From Sphingomonas soli NBRC 100801 (GTDB lineage Bacteria > Pseudomonadota > Alphaproteobacteria > Sphingomonadales > Sphingomonadaceae): a stretch of 64,000 nucleotides of DNA. The notes under the pieces are model-generated. The model saw only the letters and a program-made list of their open reading frames with translations. It did no database searches and was not told the origin of the DNA. Location of the stretch: assembly GCF_001591025.1 (NCBI RefSeq), contig NZ_BCTZ01000014.1, positions 62,001 through 126,000 on the forward strand, given 5' to 3'. Of the stretch, positions 48,373 through 57,416 are shown in pieces. How positions within the stretch are numbered: the first letter of the stretch is position 1; every line of letters starts with the position of its first letter. A program made the translations under genes and the position numbers.

Positions 48373-49323
48373 CTATTTCTTGATCAGGCCGATCTCGACC
48401 AGGCGCTGCTGGAGATAGTCGTGCGAGCTGATCGGCTCCGGATAGAGATTGGGCCGGTCTTCCATGCAGCCGGGCAGCGTCTCGATGACGAAATCGGGCG
48501 CAGGATGCAGGAAGAACGGCATCGAATAGCGCGGATGGGCGCGGCGTTCGGGGGGGGGATTTACAACGCGGTGGGTGGTTGAGGGGAGAACGTGGTTGGT
48601 GAGGCGCTGAAGCATGTCGCCGACGTTCACGACCATCGCGCCTTCGGGCGGTTTCACCGCAAGCCAGCTGCCATCCTTGTCGAGCAACTCCAGCCCGGCT
48701 TCCTCGGCGCCGAGCAGCAGGGTGATGAGGTTGATATCCTCATGCGCACCCGCGCGGACTTCGGGGGCATCGGCGGGCACCGGAGGATAGTGAAGCAGGC
48801 GCAGCACCGAATTGCCGTCCTTCACCGCAGGATCGAACCAGTCGGGTGCCAGCTTCAGATAGCGCGCGATCGCCGAGAGCAGCCGGTCGCCCGCATCGTC
48901 CAATGCCTGGAACAAGGCGAGGAAGGTCTCCCTGAAACCCTCCGGCCGATCGGGCCAGATATTGGCGGGCATGAACTCCTCGAAGCGGTGCCCCTTGGGC
49001 AGCTCGCGCCCGACATGCCAGAATTCCTTCAAATCGACATGGGTCGCGCCCTTGGCGATCTCGGTCTTGAACGGCGTCAGGCCGCGCGCACCGCCCTGGC
49101 CGGGCACGAAATATTTGCGCTTCTCGTCCTCGGGCAGCGCGAAGAACGCCTTGGTCGTCGCCCAGGCGCGATCGACGATATCCTGCGGCACACCATGATC
49201 CGAGACCATGGCGAAGCCGAAGCGCTGGAAGGATTCGCCGAGCTTCTGCGCGAAGCCTTCGGGATCATCGGCCTGTTCGGCCATCGAGACGAGCGGGACC
49301 TGCTCGAGAATATTGGTGGACAT
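48373..49323 (-). CDS. 2-oxoglutarate/Fe(II) oxygenase, isopenicillin N synthase family
   Basis: 316 aa with the double-stranded beta helix. GAHEDINLITLL carries the HxD iron ligands, STTHRVVNPP supplies the distal His, and RYSMPFFLHP the 2-oxoglutarate-binding Arg. The N-terminus has the family DHGVP motif. Cytoplasmic. Substrate unknown; many bacteria have such enzymes of undefined role. ATG 49323 (MSTNILEQVPLVSM) is chosen over upstream codons. Confidence 0.9.
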   Translation of the reverse strand: MSTNILEQVPLVSMAEQADDPEGFAQKLGESFQRFGFAMVSDHGVPQDIVDRAWATTKAFFALPEDEKRKYFVPGQGGARGLTPFKTEIAKGATHVDLKEFWHVGRELPKGHRFEEFMPANIWPDRPEGFRETFLALFQALDDAGDRLLSAIARYLKLAPDWFDPAVKDGNSVLRLLHYPPVPADAPEVRAGAHEDINLITLLLGAEEAGLELLDKDGSWLAVKPPEGAMVVNVGDMLQRLTNHVLPSTTHRVVNPPPERRAHPRYSMPFFLHPAPDFVIETLPGCMEDRPNLYPEPISSHDYLQQRLVEIGLIKK

Positions 49324-49404
49324 GCGAGTCTCCTGATTAAGACCCGGATAGACCCGCAAGCCATGCGCGGACAAGCGCCGCGCACATGGACAAATTGTCC
49401 GCCC

Positions 49405-49902
49405 TCAGCCCTTTACCTGGATCTTGCCCTTGGCCTTGTCCTCGCCATCGGCGGTCAGCTCCAGAGTGAAGGGATCTCCATCCTTGGTCGTGCCGGAAAA
49501 GCCATTGCCCTGTGGCTCGACCTTGAAGCCCTGCTTGGCGAGATTGTCACGGAACCATGCCTGAACCGTGGCGAGCGGCGCGGGCGCATCGAACGCGACG
49601 GTGACATGGCTGTTCTTCTTCTCGCCGATCTTGTCATTGCCCACCGCGTTCAACTCGCGGATCGATGAGTTGGGGTAGAGCTTCAACCCGTTCACGTCGA
49701 AATCCTCGGACGTGAGATTGATCTTGGGAAGCCTGGTGTTGATCGACACGCCCGGCGCTTCGATCGAGACGCCGCCATCGGGCCCGGTCTTGATCGATAC
49801 ATTGCCTTCGCCGCTATCGCTGTTGCCGGTGAGCGAGATCGACGTGCCGCCGTTACAGGCGGCCAGAGCAAGCGGCGCGAGCAGCATGGCGAAGCGGATC
49901 AT
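49405..49902 (-). CDS. Small lipoprotein with glycine/serine-rich linker
   Basis: 165 aa. MIRFAMLLAPLALAAC is a lipobox signal (Cys at residue 16). A polar Gly/Ser/Asn region (about 20-60) leads to a folded domain from about 70 to 165 with VTVAFDAPAPLATVQAWFRDNLAKQGF and GDPFTLELTA. It resembles periplasmic DUF-type lipoproteins, but no name can be given. GGAGGGTGCCC precedes ATG 49902. Divergent from the MFS transporter gene. Confidence 0.8.
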   Translation of the reverse strand: MIRFAMLLAPLALAACNGGTSISLTGNSDSGEGNVSIKTGPDGGVSIEAPGVSINTRLPKINLTSEDFDVNGLKLYPNSSIRELNAVGNDKIGEKKNSHVTVAFDAPAPLATVQAWFRDNLAKQGFKVEPQGNGFSGTTKDGDPFTLELTADGEDKAKGKIQVKG

Positions 49903-50006
49903 GGGCACCCTCCAGATGTGTATCATTCGAGCAACACAGTATTGTTTGCCGCATTTTGGGTCAAGCCGGGGGTGACGGCGCCGCGCTGATCGGCCATTGG
50001 GCCGCT

Positions 50007-51242
50007 ATGGACAGCGAGCCCCATCTCAGCGCAACGAGCGCCAACAAGGCACCGCTGGGGTTTCGCGAATTCGTCGCGCTCGTCGCCGCAATGATGGGGC
50101 TGACCGCGCTCGGGATCGATTCGATGCTCCCCGCCTTGCCCGTGATCGGCGAGGAGCTGGGCGTAGCCGAACCCAATCATCGCCAATATGTGGTCACGGC
50201 GTTCCTGCTGGGATTCGCCTTCGCGCAGCTAGCATATGGCCCGCTGTCCGACCGGTTCGGCCGCCGGCCAGTGCTGGCGCTGGCGCTGGCCTCCTATGTG
50301 CTGACCAGCGCGCTCGCGGCGATATCGGACAGCTTTTCGATCCTCCTGATCTCCCGCGCGCTGATGGGCGCCGCGGCCGCAGGCGCGCGCGTCGTTTCGG
50401 TCGCCATGGTCCGCGATTGCTATGCCGGCCGCGCGATGGCCCGGGTGATGAGCCTGGCCTTCATCGTATTCATGGCCGCGCCGATCATCGCCCCCAGCCT
50501 GGGCCAGCTTGTGATGTTCATCGGCAGCTGGCGGCTGATCTTCTGGGCCGTGGCGATCGTGGGCGCGATGGTGCTGCTGTGGTTCTGGCTGCGCCTGCCC
50601 GAGACGCTGCCCCCGGACGGGCGACTGTCGCTAACGCCGCGTCGCGTGGCGAACGACCTTATGCTCATGCTGCGCGATCGCTGCGCCGTGGGCTATACGA
50701 TCGCGATCACCCTGATCTCGGGGGCCATGTTCGGCTTTATCGGATCGATCCAGCAAGTGATGGCTGACACGTTCCACCGTGCCGATCTGCTTGCCGTGAT
50801 CTTCCCCTGCGTCGCGGGTGCGATGGCGGTCGGTTCGTTCTTCAACTCCCGGCTGGTGATGACGATCGGAATGCGGCGCATCTCCCACACCGCGCTCAGC
50901 GGGGTGATCCTGTTCACCGCGATCCACCTGGCGATCAGCTGGACCGGCTATGAAACGCTGTGGACCTTCACGATCCTCCAGTCGCTGATGACGGGGTGCA
51001 TGGGCCTGGCCAATGCCAATTTCTCGGCGATGGCGATGGAGCGGATGGGCGAGATTGCGGGGACGGCATCGAGCCTGCAGGGATTCGTCACCACATTGGG
51101 CGGTGCCGTGATCGGCGCGGCGATCGGCCAGGCCTTTGATGGCACCACCGTTCCCCTGTATATGGGCTTCCTGCTCATGGGCATATTGTCGTTCATCGTC
51201 ATCGCCGTCACCGAGCGCGGCCGCATGTTCAGAACCGCCTGA
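50007..51242 (+). CDS. MFS efflux transporter, Bcr/CflA-type
   Basis: 411 aa, 12 helices. The DHA1 motif A GPLSDRFGRRPVL follows helix 2, and RALMGAAAAGARVVSVAMVRD is the Bcr/CflA-typical helix 4 region. The C-terminal half has GFVTTLGGAVIGAAIGQAFDG. Family members export drugs, peptides or sulfonamide-type compounds with proton exchange; the substrate is unknown. ATG 50007 (MDSEPHLSAT) is preferred over a 17-residue longer frame. Confidence 0.87.
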   Translation: MDSEPHLSATSANKAPLGFREFVALVAAMMGLTALGIDSMLPALPVIGEELGVAEPNHRQYVVTAFLLGFAFAQLAYGPLSDRFGRRPVLALALASYVLTSALAAISDSFSILLISRALMGAAAAGARVVSVAMVRDCYAGRAMARVMSLAFIVFMAAPIIAPSLGQLVMFIGSWRLIFWAVAIVGAMVLLWFWLRLPETLPPDGRLSLTPRRVANDLMLMLRDRCAVGYTIAITLISGAMFGFIGSIQQVMADTFHRADLLAVIFPCVAGAMAVGSFFNSRLVMTIGMRRISHTALSGVILFTAIHLAISWTGYETLWTFTILQSLMTGCMGLANANFSAMAMERMGEIAGTASSLQGFVTTLGGAVIGAAIGQAFDGTTVPLYMGFLLMGILSFIVIAVTERGRMFRTA

Positions 51243-51319
51243 GGGAACGACTCCGCCCGCCCGCGGTTAGCGCTTGTGAGGCCCGGCCTTTCCCGGGTGC
51301 GCAAGGATGAGGACAGGCA

Positions 51320-51658
51320 ATGGGCGGCATTCAGGTTCCGGCGCAGGGCTCCGGCGACGACGGTTTCGATGAAGAGGGCTATGACGAGAGCCAGCGCGCC
51401 GAGATACTCGAAGCGACCAGCGGCGGCCCGTCCAACGGCGCGATCCTGACCGATCTGCTGCCCGATCTCGGCCAGGATGCCGACGCTGACGAAGACGATC
51501 TTCGCATGGCCGACGACGAAGCCGGCGAAGAGGATGACGATGCCGGGCAGACCCTAACGGCTCAGTCGGAAGACGAACTCCAGGAGGATTTCGACGAAGA
51601 CCAGCTGGAAGACGATGGAGACCTGGACGACGCGGATGGGGATTCGCTGCAACCCTGA
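51320..51658 (+). CDS. Highly acidic small protein, unknown
   Basis: 112 aa, more than one third Asp/Glu, with long acidic stretches such as DEAGEEDDDAG and EDELQEDFDEDQLEDDGD. Only a short neutral part (SNGAILTDLLPDLGQDA) could fold. No signal, Cys or recognised domain. It is predicted to be disordered and to bind basic proteins or metal ions, but this is speculation. The start has GGATGAGGACA upstream. It is followed 26 bp later by the YdeI-like gene on the same strand. Confidence 0.65.
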   Translation: MGGIQVPAQGSGDDGFDEEGYDESQRAEILEATSGGPSNGAILTDLLPDLGQDADADEDDLRMADDEAGEEDDDAGQTLTAQSEDELQEDFDEDQLEDDGDLDDADGDSLQP

Positions 51659-51684
51659 CATTCCGCAGCCTTGACGCCCGGGGA

Positions 51685-52299
51685 ATGGCGCGACAGCATC
51701 GCTTCATGCCCCATGATATTCGTATCGACGATTATATTGCGGGCCGCGCGGCCTTTGCCCAGCCGATCCTGGCCTGGCTGCGCGAACGCGTTCATGCGGC
51801 ATGCCCCGATGTGGAGGAAACGATCAAATGGTCGGTCCCCGCCTTCGTCTACAAGGGCAAGCCGCTGGCCAACATGGCCGCGTTCAAGGCGCATGCCACG
51901 TTCGGATTCTGGCACCGGCAGGAGCTGAAGACGGGCAAGGAAGGCTCCGCGATGGGGCAATATGGCCGGATCGAATCGCTAGACGATCTGCCCGGTGCCG
52001 CGGCGCTGGAACGCCAGATCAGGGAGGCGATGGCGCTGACCGATTCGGGGACCGCCCCGAAACGCGCGGCAAAGCCCCCGAAGCCCGAATTGCCGGTGCC
52101 GCCGGAACTGGCGGAGGCGCTTGCGCGCGATGATGCCGCAGCAAGCCACTTCGCCGATTTCCCGCCCGGTGCCCGCCGCGAATATTGCGAGTGGATCGCC
52201 GATGCCAAGCGCCCCGAGACCCGGACGAAGCGCGTCGCGGATGCGGTAATCTGGATTCGCGAAGGCAAGCGCCGGAACTGGAAGTACGAAAATTGTTGA
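51685..52299 (+). CDS. YdeI/OmpD-associated-like protein with DUF1801 domain
   Basis: 204 aa, soluble. The N-terminal half is a DUF1801 domain: IKWSVPAFVYKGKPLANMAAFKAHATFGFWH. The C-terminal half (about 125-204) is the YdeI domain with PELAEALARDDAAASHFADFPPGARREYCEWIADAKRPET ending in a basic helix. Proteins with this layout have been linked to antimicrobial-peptide resistance in enterobacteria; the mechanism is unclear. Start is ATG 51685 or 51706 (MPHDIRIDDY). Confidence 0.85.
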   Translation: MARQHRFMPHDIRIDDYIAGRAAFAQPILAWLRERVHAACPDVEETIKWSVPAFVYKGKPLANMAAFKAHATFGFWHRQELKTGKEGSAMGQYGRIESLDDLPGAAALERQIREAMALTDSGTAPKRAAKPPKPELPVPPELAEALARDDAAASHFADFPPGARREYCEWIADAKRPETRTKRVADAVIWIREGKRRNWKYENC

Positions 52300-52306
52300 T
52301 GCCGCG

Positions 52307-53830
52307 GTGAGCGCCGCATTCGCCCGCGTACCGGACCTGCTGGCCCAGCATCTGCTGCTGGCGTTCGCAGCGCTGCTGCTGGGACTTGCGGTCAGCCTGC
52401 CGCTGGTGGTGCTTTCCTCCCGCAACCGCATCGTCGCGCGCGTCGCGCTCGGCTTTGCCAGCCTGGTCCAGACGATCCCGTCGCTGGCCTTGCTCGCGCT
52501 TTTCTATCCGATCCTTTTGTGGCTCTCCAACCTTGTCGGCGGGGGCATTCCCGCACTCGGCTTCCTGCCCTCGCTGCTCGCGCTCTCGCTTTACGCATTG
52601 CTGCCGATCCTGCGGAACGGCGTCACCGGGCTCGCCAATCTCGATCCGGCGGTGATCGAGGCGGCGGACGGCGTGGGGATGACGCGCAACCAGCGGCTCT
52701 GGCTGGTCGAAGCGCCGCTCGTGGCGCCGGTCCTGATGGCCGGGGTGCGCACGGCGGCGGTGTGGACGATCGGGGCGGCGACGCTCTCCACCACCGTCGG
52801 CCAGCCCAGCCTGGGCGACCTGATCTTCGCGGGGCTCCAGACGCAGAACTGGACCCTGGTGCTTGCCGGCTGCGTGGCGGCGGCGGGTCTGGCCCTGGCC
52901 GCCGATGCGCTGCTGGGGATCGCCGAATATGGCATTGCCAGGCGCAGGCGCGCTCTGGTCTGGGCGAGCCTGGGCACGCTATTGCTCGCCGTGATCGTGG
53001 CGCTCGCCCCGGCCTGGCCCTCCGCCAAGGGCAGGATCACGATCGGCGCCAAGGGCTTTTCCGAGCAATATATCCTGATCCGCGTGATCGGGCACCGGCT
53101 GGAGGAGGCCGGATATGACGTGCGCTACCGCGAGGGCCTGGGCTCCGCAGTCGCGTTCAGCGCGCTAGCGGGCGGCGATATCGACATACTGGTCGATTAT
53201 TCGGGCACCGTCTGGGCGAACCAGATGAAGCGCACCGACGTGCCGAGCCGCGAAGCGATCGTGGCGGGCGTGGGCGAATGGGTGCAGCGCCAGCACCGGG
53301 TGACGATGCTCGGTTCGCTGGGATTCGAGAACACCTATGCCTTTGCGATGCGCGGGGAGGACGCGGCGAAACGCCGCATCACCAGCCTGGAGGATCTTGC
53401 GCGCGAGGCAGGCCAGCTCAACTTCGCAACCGATCCCGAATTTCTGGAGCGCCCCGAATGGGCGGCGGTGCGCGACACCTATGGCATCAGGTTCAAGTCT
53501 GCCCGGCCGTATCAGCCGACCTTCATGTATCGCGCGCTCTCCAGCGGCGCGGCGGACGTGATCTCGGCCTATAGCTCGGACGGGCGCATCGCGGCCGACA
53601 AGCTTACCGTGCTGAGCGACCCGCGCGGCGCGATCCCCGGCTATGACGCCATACTGTTATTGTCGCCGACGCATGCCGATGATGCCAAGCTCAAGGGGCT
53701 GCTGAGCGGCCTTGTTGGCGCGATTCCGGTCGAGCGGATGCGCGAGGCCAATTATAGGGTCGATCGCGATATCGACAAAAAGAGCCCCGATCAGGCAGCG
53801 CGCTGGCTGGAAAGTGGACTCGCGCCCTGA
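52307..53830 (+). CDS. Osmoprotectant ABC transporter permease fused to substrate-binding domain
   Basis: 507 aa. The N-terminal half (about 1-220) is an OpuB/OpuC-type permease, with the EAA-type loop EAADGVGMTRNQRLWLVEAPLVAPVL. The C-terminal half (about 240-507) is a periplasmic glycine-betaine/choline-binding domain: ITIGAKGFSEQYIL, GDIDILVDYSGT, YDAILLLSPTH. Fused permease-binding proteins occur in this family. No ATPase subunit is encoded next to it. The GTG 52307 start has no clear ribosome-binding site, so the first residues are uncertain. Confidence 0.88.
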   Translation: MSAAFARVPDLLAQHLLLAFAALLLGLAVSLPLVVLSSRNRIVARVALGFASLVQTIPSLALLALFYPILLWLSNLVGGGIPALGFLPSLLALSLYALLPILRNGVTGLANLDPAVIEAADGVGMTRNQRLWLVEAPLVAPVLMAGVRTAAVWTIGAATLSTTVGQPSLGDLIFAGLQTQNWTLVLAGCVAAAGLALAADALLGIAEYGIARRRRALVWASLGTLLLAVIVALAPAWPSAKGRITIGAKGFSEQYILIRVIGHRLEEAGYDVRYREGLGSAVAFSALAGGDIDILVDYSGTVWANQMKRTDVPSREAIVAGVGEWVQRQHRVTMLGSLGFENTYAFAMRGEDAAKRRITSLEDLAREAGQLNFATDPEFLERPEWAAVRDTYGIRFKSARPYQPTFMYRALSSGAADVISAYSSDGRIAADKLTVLSDPRGAIPGYDAILLLSPTHADDAKLKGLLSGLVGAIPVERMREANYRVDRDIDKKSPDQAARWLESGLAP

Positions 53831-53835
53831 TCCTC

Positions 53836-53849
53836 TGATAACGCTGTCA
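53836..53849 (+). promoter_or_regulatory. LacI-type operator before the GH3 glucosidase gene
   Basis: TGATAACGCTGTCA fits the LacI-family consensus TGNNANCGNTNNCA at every fixed position and is CG-centred. It lies 26 bases before the ATG at 53875, between the upstream stop and the ribosome-binding site GGGAGAG. Carbohydrate-linked repression is likely; the regulator gene is not in the window. Confidence 0.6.
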
Positions 53850-53874
53850 GAAAGCAAGATATTGGGAGAGTGAA

Positions 53875-56331
53875 ATGCGCCTGAGCCTGAGCATGCTGTT
53901 GTCGACGTCCTGCCTGTTAGCGCTACCGGCCATGGCCCAGCAGGCGCCTGCCGGCCCGACCGTCGCCAATCCCGCAAACTGGCCGGTGGCGAAAAGCGAG
54001 GGCCTGATCGATCCGGCGACCGAGAAGTTCGTCGGCGAGCTGATGGCGAAGATGAGCGTGGAGCAGAAGGTCGGCCAGATGATCCAGGGCGACATCGGCA
54101 GCGTGAAGCCCGAGGATCTGCGCAAATATCCGCTCGGATCGATCCTGGCGGGGGGCAATTCGCCGCCGCTTTCGGGCGATGACCGTTCGCCCCGCAAGGA
54201 CTGGATCGACACCTCGCGCGCCTTTGAAAAGGTGGCGATGGAAGAGCGCGCGGGCAATCTGAAGATCCCGCTGATCTTCGGCATCGATTCGGTGCACGGC
54301 AACGCGAACGTGATCGGCGCGACCATCTTTCCGCACAATATCGGCCTGGGCGCGGCGCGCGATCCGGCGCTGATCCGCAAGATCGGCGAGATCACCGCGA
54401 TCGAGACGGCGGCGAGCGGCATCCACTGGGCGTTCGGGCCCACCGTGGCCGCGCCGCAGAACGATCGCTGGGGCCGCACCTATGAAGGCTATTCGGAGGA
54501 TGGCGCGCTGATCGCCAGCTATTCGGGCGAGATGGTGAAAGGGTTGCAGGGGCCGCCCGGCACCGAGCGCCGCATCCAGAGCGGCTATGTCGCCGCGAGC
54601 ATCAAGCATTTCCTGGGCGATGGCGGCACCACCGACGGGATCGACCAGGGCGATACCCAAGTGGACGAAGCCACGCTCGCCCGCGTCCATGGCGCAGGCT
54701 ATCCGCCCGCGATCAACGCCGGCGCGATGACCGCGATGGCTTCGTACAACAGCTGGAACGGCGTGAAGATGCACGGCAACAAATCGCTGCTGACCGGCGT
54801 GCTGAAAGGGCGGATGGGCTTTGACGGGTTCATCGTCGGCGACTGGAACGGCCATGGCCAGATCCCCGGCTGCACCCCCACCGATTGCGCCGCGACGTTC
54901 AACGCCGGGCTCGACATGGCGATGGCGCCGGACAGCTGGAAGGGGCTGTTCGAATCCACCGTGCGCGATGTGAAATCGGGCAAGCTGCCGATGGCGCGCG
55001 TGGATGACGCGGTGCGCCGCATCCTGCGCGTCAAGGTCAAGCTGGGCCTGTTCGATCCCGCTCGCCCGATCGAGGACAAGGCCGATGCGATGGGCTCGCC
55101 CGAGCATCGCGCGGTGGCGCGCGAGGCGGTGGCGAAGAGCCTGGTGCTGCTCAAGAATAATGGCGTGCTGCCGCTCAAGGCATCGGCCAATGTGCTGGTC
55201 GCCGGGCCGGGCGCGGATTCGCTCCAGATGCAGACCGGCGGCTGGACGCTGAGCTGGCAGGGCGACGGCAATCCGAACAGCCTGTTTCCCGGCGCGACCT
55301 CTATCTATGGCGGGCTCAAGCAGGCGATCGAAGCGGGCGGCGGCAAGGCGATCCTGTCCGAAGACGGCAGCTTCACCGCGAAGCCCGATGTCGCGATCGT
55401 CGTGTTCGGCGAGCAGCCTTATGCCGAAATGCGCGGCGACACCCGCACGCTGGAATTCCAGCCCGGCGACAAGCAGGCGCTGGCGCTGCTCCGGAAATTG
55501 AAGGCTGCGGGCGTGCCGACGGTGTCGGTGTTCCTCTCGGGCCGTCCGCTCTGGGTCAATCCCGAGCTCAACCAGTCCGACGCGTTCGTCGCGGCGTGGC
55601 TGCCGGGGAGCGAAGGGCAGGGCGTTGCCGACGTGCTGGTCGGCGATGCGGCCGGCAAGCCTCGCCGCGATTTCCACGGCACGCTCTCGTTCAGCTGGCC
55701 CAAGACCGCGGGCCAGTTCGTGCTGAACAAGGGCGATGCGAATTACGATCCGCTCTTCGCGTTCGGCTATGGCCTGACCTACGCCAAACCGGCCAGCGTC
55801 GCGGCGCTAAGCGAGGATGCGGGCGTCGATGCCTCGCTCGCCAACACCACCATCTATTTCACCAAGGGCGTGACCCCCGCCCCCTTCTCCTTCGCGACCG
55901 ACAGCAAGATCGCGCGCCGCGCGGTCGACGGACCGGCCACGCAGGAAGGCGCGCAACTGCTGACCTGGCCTGCCGGTGCGGCCACGCTGCGTATCGGCGG
56001 CGGCGAGCTTGATCTGACGCGCGAGGCGAATGCCGACCTGTCGATCCAGATCAGCTACAAGCTCGTCACCTCCGCCACCGGCAAGGTCGAGCTGCTGATG
56101 GAGGGCGGCACGAACAAGGGTGCGATCGACGCGACCAGCCTGTTCACCGGCCAGACCGATAGCTGGCGGACCGCCAAGATCCTGCTCAAATGCTATGTCC
56201 AGAACGGCGTGGACCTGAGCAAGGTGACCGCACCGTTCGCTGTGCGGGCAAGCGGTCCGCTGAGCTTCGCGGTGGCGGATATCCGGATCATCTCGGATCC
56301 CAACAATTCGACCTGCCCCGGCGGACAATGA
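53875..56331 (+). CDS. Glycoside hydrolase family 3 exo-beta-glucosidase/glucan hydrolase
   Basis: 818 aa. Signal peptide MRLSLSMLLSTSCLLALPAMA. The GH3 N-terminal barrel has FGIDSVHGNANV and the nucleophile Asp323 in GFDGFIVGDWNGHG. The C-terminal GH3 domain follows (LLKNNGVLPLKASANVLVAGPGAD, GYGLTYAKPAS). A last beta domain (about 660-818) resembles the ExoP-type carbohydrate-binding C-terminus. It releases glucose from beta-1,3/1,4-glucans in the periplasm or outside. Its stop overlaps the galM start by ATGA. An upstream LacI-type operator suggests sugar control. Confidence 0.93.
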   Translation: MRLSLSMLLSTSCLLALPAMAQQAPAGPTVANPANWPVAKSEGLIDPATEKFVGELMAKMSVEQKVGQMIQGDIGSVKPEDLRKYPLGSILAGGNSPPLSGDDRSPRKDWIDTSRAFEKVAMEERAGNLKIPLIFGIDSVHGNANVIGATIFPHNIGLGAARDPALIRKIGEITAIETAASGIHWAFGPTVAAPQNDRWGRTYEGYSEDGALIASYSGEMVKGLQGPPGTERRIQSGYVAASIKHFLGDGGTTDGIDQGDTQVDEATLARVHGAGYPPAINAGAMTAMASYNSWNGVKMHGNKSLLTGVLKGRMGFDGFIVGDWNGHGQIPGCTPTDCAATFNAGLDMAMAPDSWKGLFESTVRDVKSGKLPMARVDDAVRRILRVKVKLGLFDPARPIEDKADAMGSPEHRAVAREAVAKSLVLLKNNGVLPLKASANVLVAGPGADSLQMQTGGWTLSWQGDGNPNSLFPGATSIYGGLKQAIEAGGGKAILSEDGSFTAKPDVAIVVFGEQPYAEMRGDTRTLEFQPGDKQALALLRKLKAAGVPTVSVFLSGRPLWVNPELNQSDAFVAAWLPGSEGQGVADVLVGDAAGKPRRDFHGTLSFSWPKTAGQFVLNKGDANYDPLFAFGYGLTYAKPASVAALSEDAGVDASLANTTIYFTKGVTPAPFSFATDSKIARRAVDGPATQEGAQLLTWPAGAATLRIGGGELDLTREANADLSIQISYKLVTSATGKVELLMEGGTNKGAIDATSLFTGQTDSWRTAKILLKCYVQNGVDLSKVTAPFAVRASGPLSFAVADIRIISDPNNSTCPGGQ

Positions 56332-57377
56332 ACTGGCTGGTTGAAGGCGGCCGGATCGAGACGGTCGAGATCGCGCACGGGGCGTTTCGCGCCGAACTGC
56401 TCAATCTCGGCGCATCGCTCCGCCGCCTCGACGTGCCAGGGCGCGACGGCGGCATCGCCAATGTCACGCTCGGCTATCAGGATCTGGAGGAATATCGCGG
56501 CCATCCCCGCTTCTACGGCGCAGTCGCGGGGCGCTACGCCAACCGGATCGGCGGCGCGACGTTCAGCCTTGATGGCCGCGAGTACCGCCTGACCGCAAAC
56601 AACGGCCCGAACAGCCTTCATTCGGGGCCATTGGGCTTCGATCAGCAATTCTGGACGCTCAGCCATCACGACGCGCATTCGGCGGTGTTCACCCTGCTCA
56701 GCCCCGCCGGGTTCAACGGCTTCCCCGGCAATCTGCAGGTGGAGACGCGCTACACGATGGAGGAAGATGGCCTCGTCCTATCCTTCACCGCCACCACCGA
56801 TGCGCCCACCGTCGTCAATCTAACCCAACACGCTTATTTCAATCTGGCTGGTGAGGGGCGTGGCACGATCCTCGATCACCTGCTCCAGATCCCCGCGAGC
56901 CGGATAACACCATCCGACGCCGGGCAGATCCCAACCGGGCAGTTTCTGGACGTGACCGGCACGCCCTTCGATTTCCGCACGCCAAAGCCCGTAGGGCGCG
57001 ATATCGCGATGGAGGACGTGCAGCTGAAGATCGGGCGCGGCTACGATCATAATTTCGTGCTCGATACGCCGGGCGGAAAGCAGCGGCGCGTCGCGACCTT
57101 GTACGATCCCGGCTCGGGGCGCGTGCTCGATGTGCTATCGACCGCGCCGGGCGTCCAGCTCTACACCGGCAACCATCTTGCGGACGGGGCGCCCGGCACG
57201 GGGGGTGCCGTCTATCAAGCGCGCGGCGGCCTGTGCCTTGAGCCGCAGAATTTCCCCGATGCGCCGAACAAGCCCGGCTTCCCCTCTGCGCGGCTCGATC
57301 CGGGCGCGACCTATCGCCACGACATGGCGTTTCGGTTTCGCACCGCAGACACCATGGAAAAGGCCTTCCCCGGCTGA
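56328..57377 (+). CDS. galM: Galactose mutarotase / aldose 1-epimerase
   Basis: 349 aa beta-sandwich enzyme interconverting alpha and beta anomers of aldoses. NRIGGATFSLDG and NGPNSLHSGP carry the first catalytic His. NLTQHAYFNLAG holds the second His, and GLCLEPQNFPDAPN the catalytic Glu. No signal peptide. Translationally coupled to the GH3 gene by a 4-base overlap, so it probably processes the beta-glucose released by that enzyme. Confidence 0.93.
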   Translation: MNWLVEGGRIETVEIAHGAFRAELLNLGASLRRLDVPGRDGGIANVTLGYQDLEEYRGHPRFYGAVAGRYANRIGGATFSLDGREYRLTANNGPNSLHSGPLGFDQQFWTLSHHDAHSAVFTLLSPAGFNGFPGNLQVETRYTMEEDGLVLSFTATTDAPTVVNLTQHAYFNLAGEGRGTILDHLLQIPASRITPSDAGQIPTGQFLDVTGTPFDFRTPKPVGRDIAMEDVQLKIGRGYDHNFVLDTPGGKQRRVATLYDPGSGRVLDVLSTAPGVQLYTGNHLADGAPGTGGAVYQARGGLCLEPQNFPDAPNKPGFPSARLDPGATYRHDMAFRFRTADTMEKAFPG

Positions 57378-57391
57378 TCCCAGGAAAGGCC
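57362..57391. terminator. Possible terminator at the end of galM
   Basis: GGCCTTCC (57362-57369) pairs with GGAAAGGCC (57383-57391) except for one bulged A. It overlaps the galM stop and lies before the converging dehydrogenase gene. Weak call. Confidence 0.35.
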
Positions 57392-57416
57392 CAATCCTCT
57401 TCACAGGGATTGCCGC

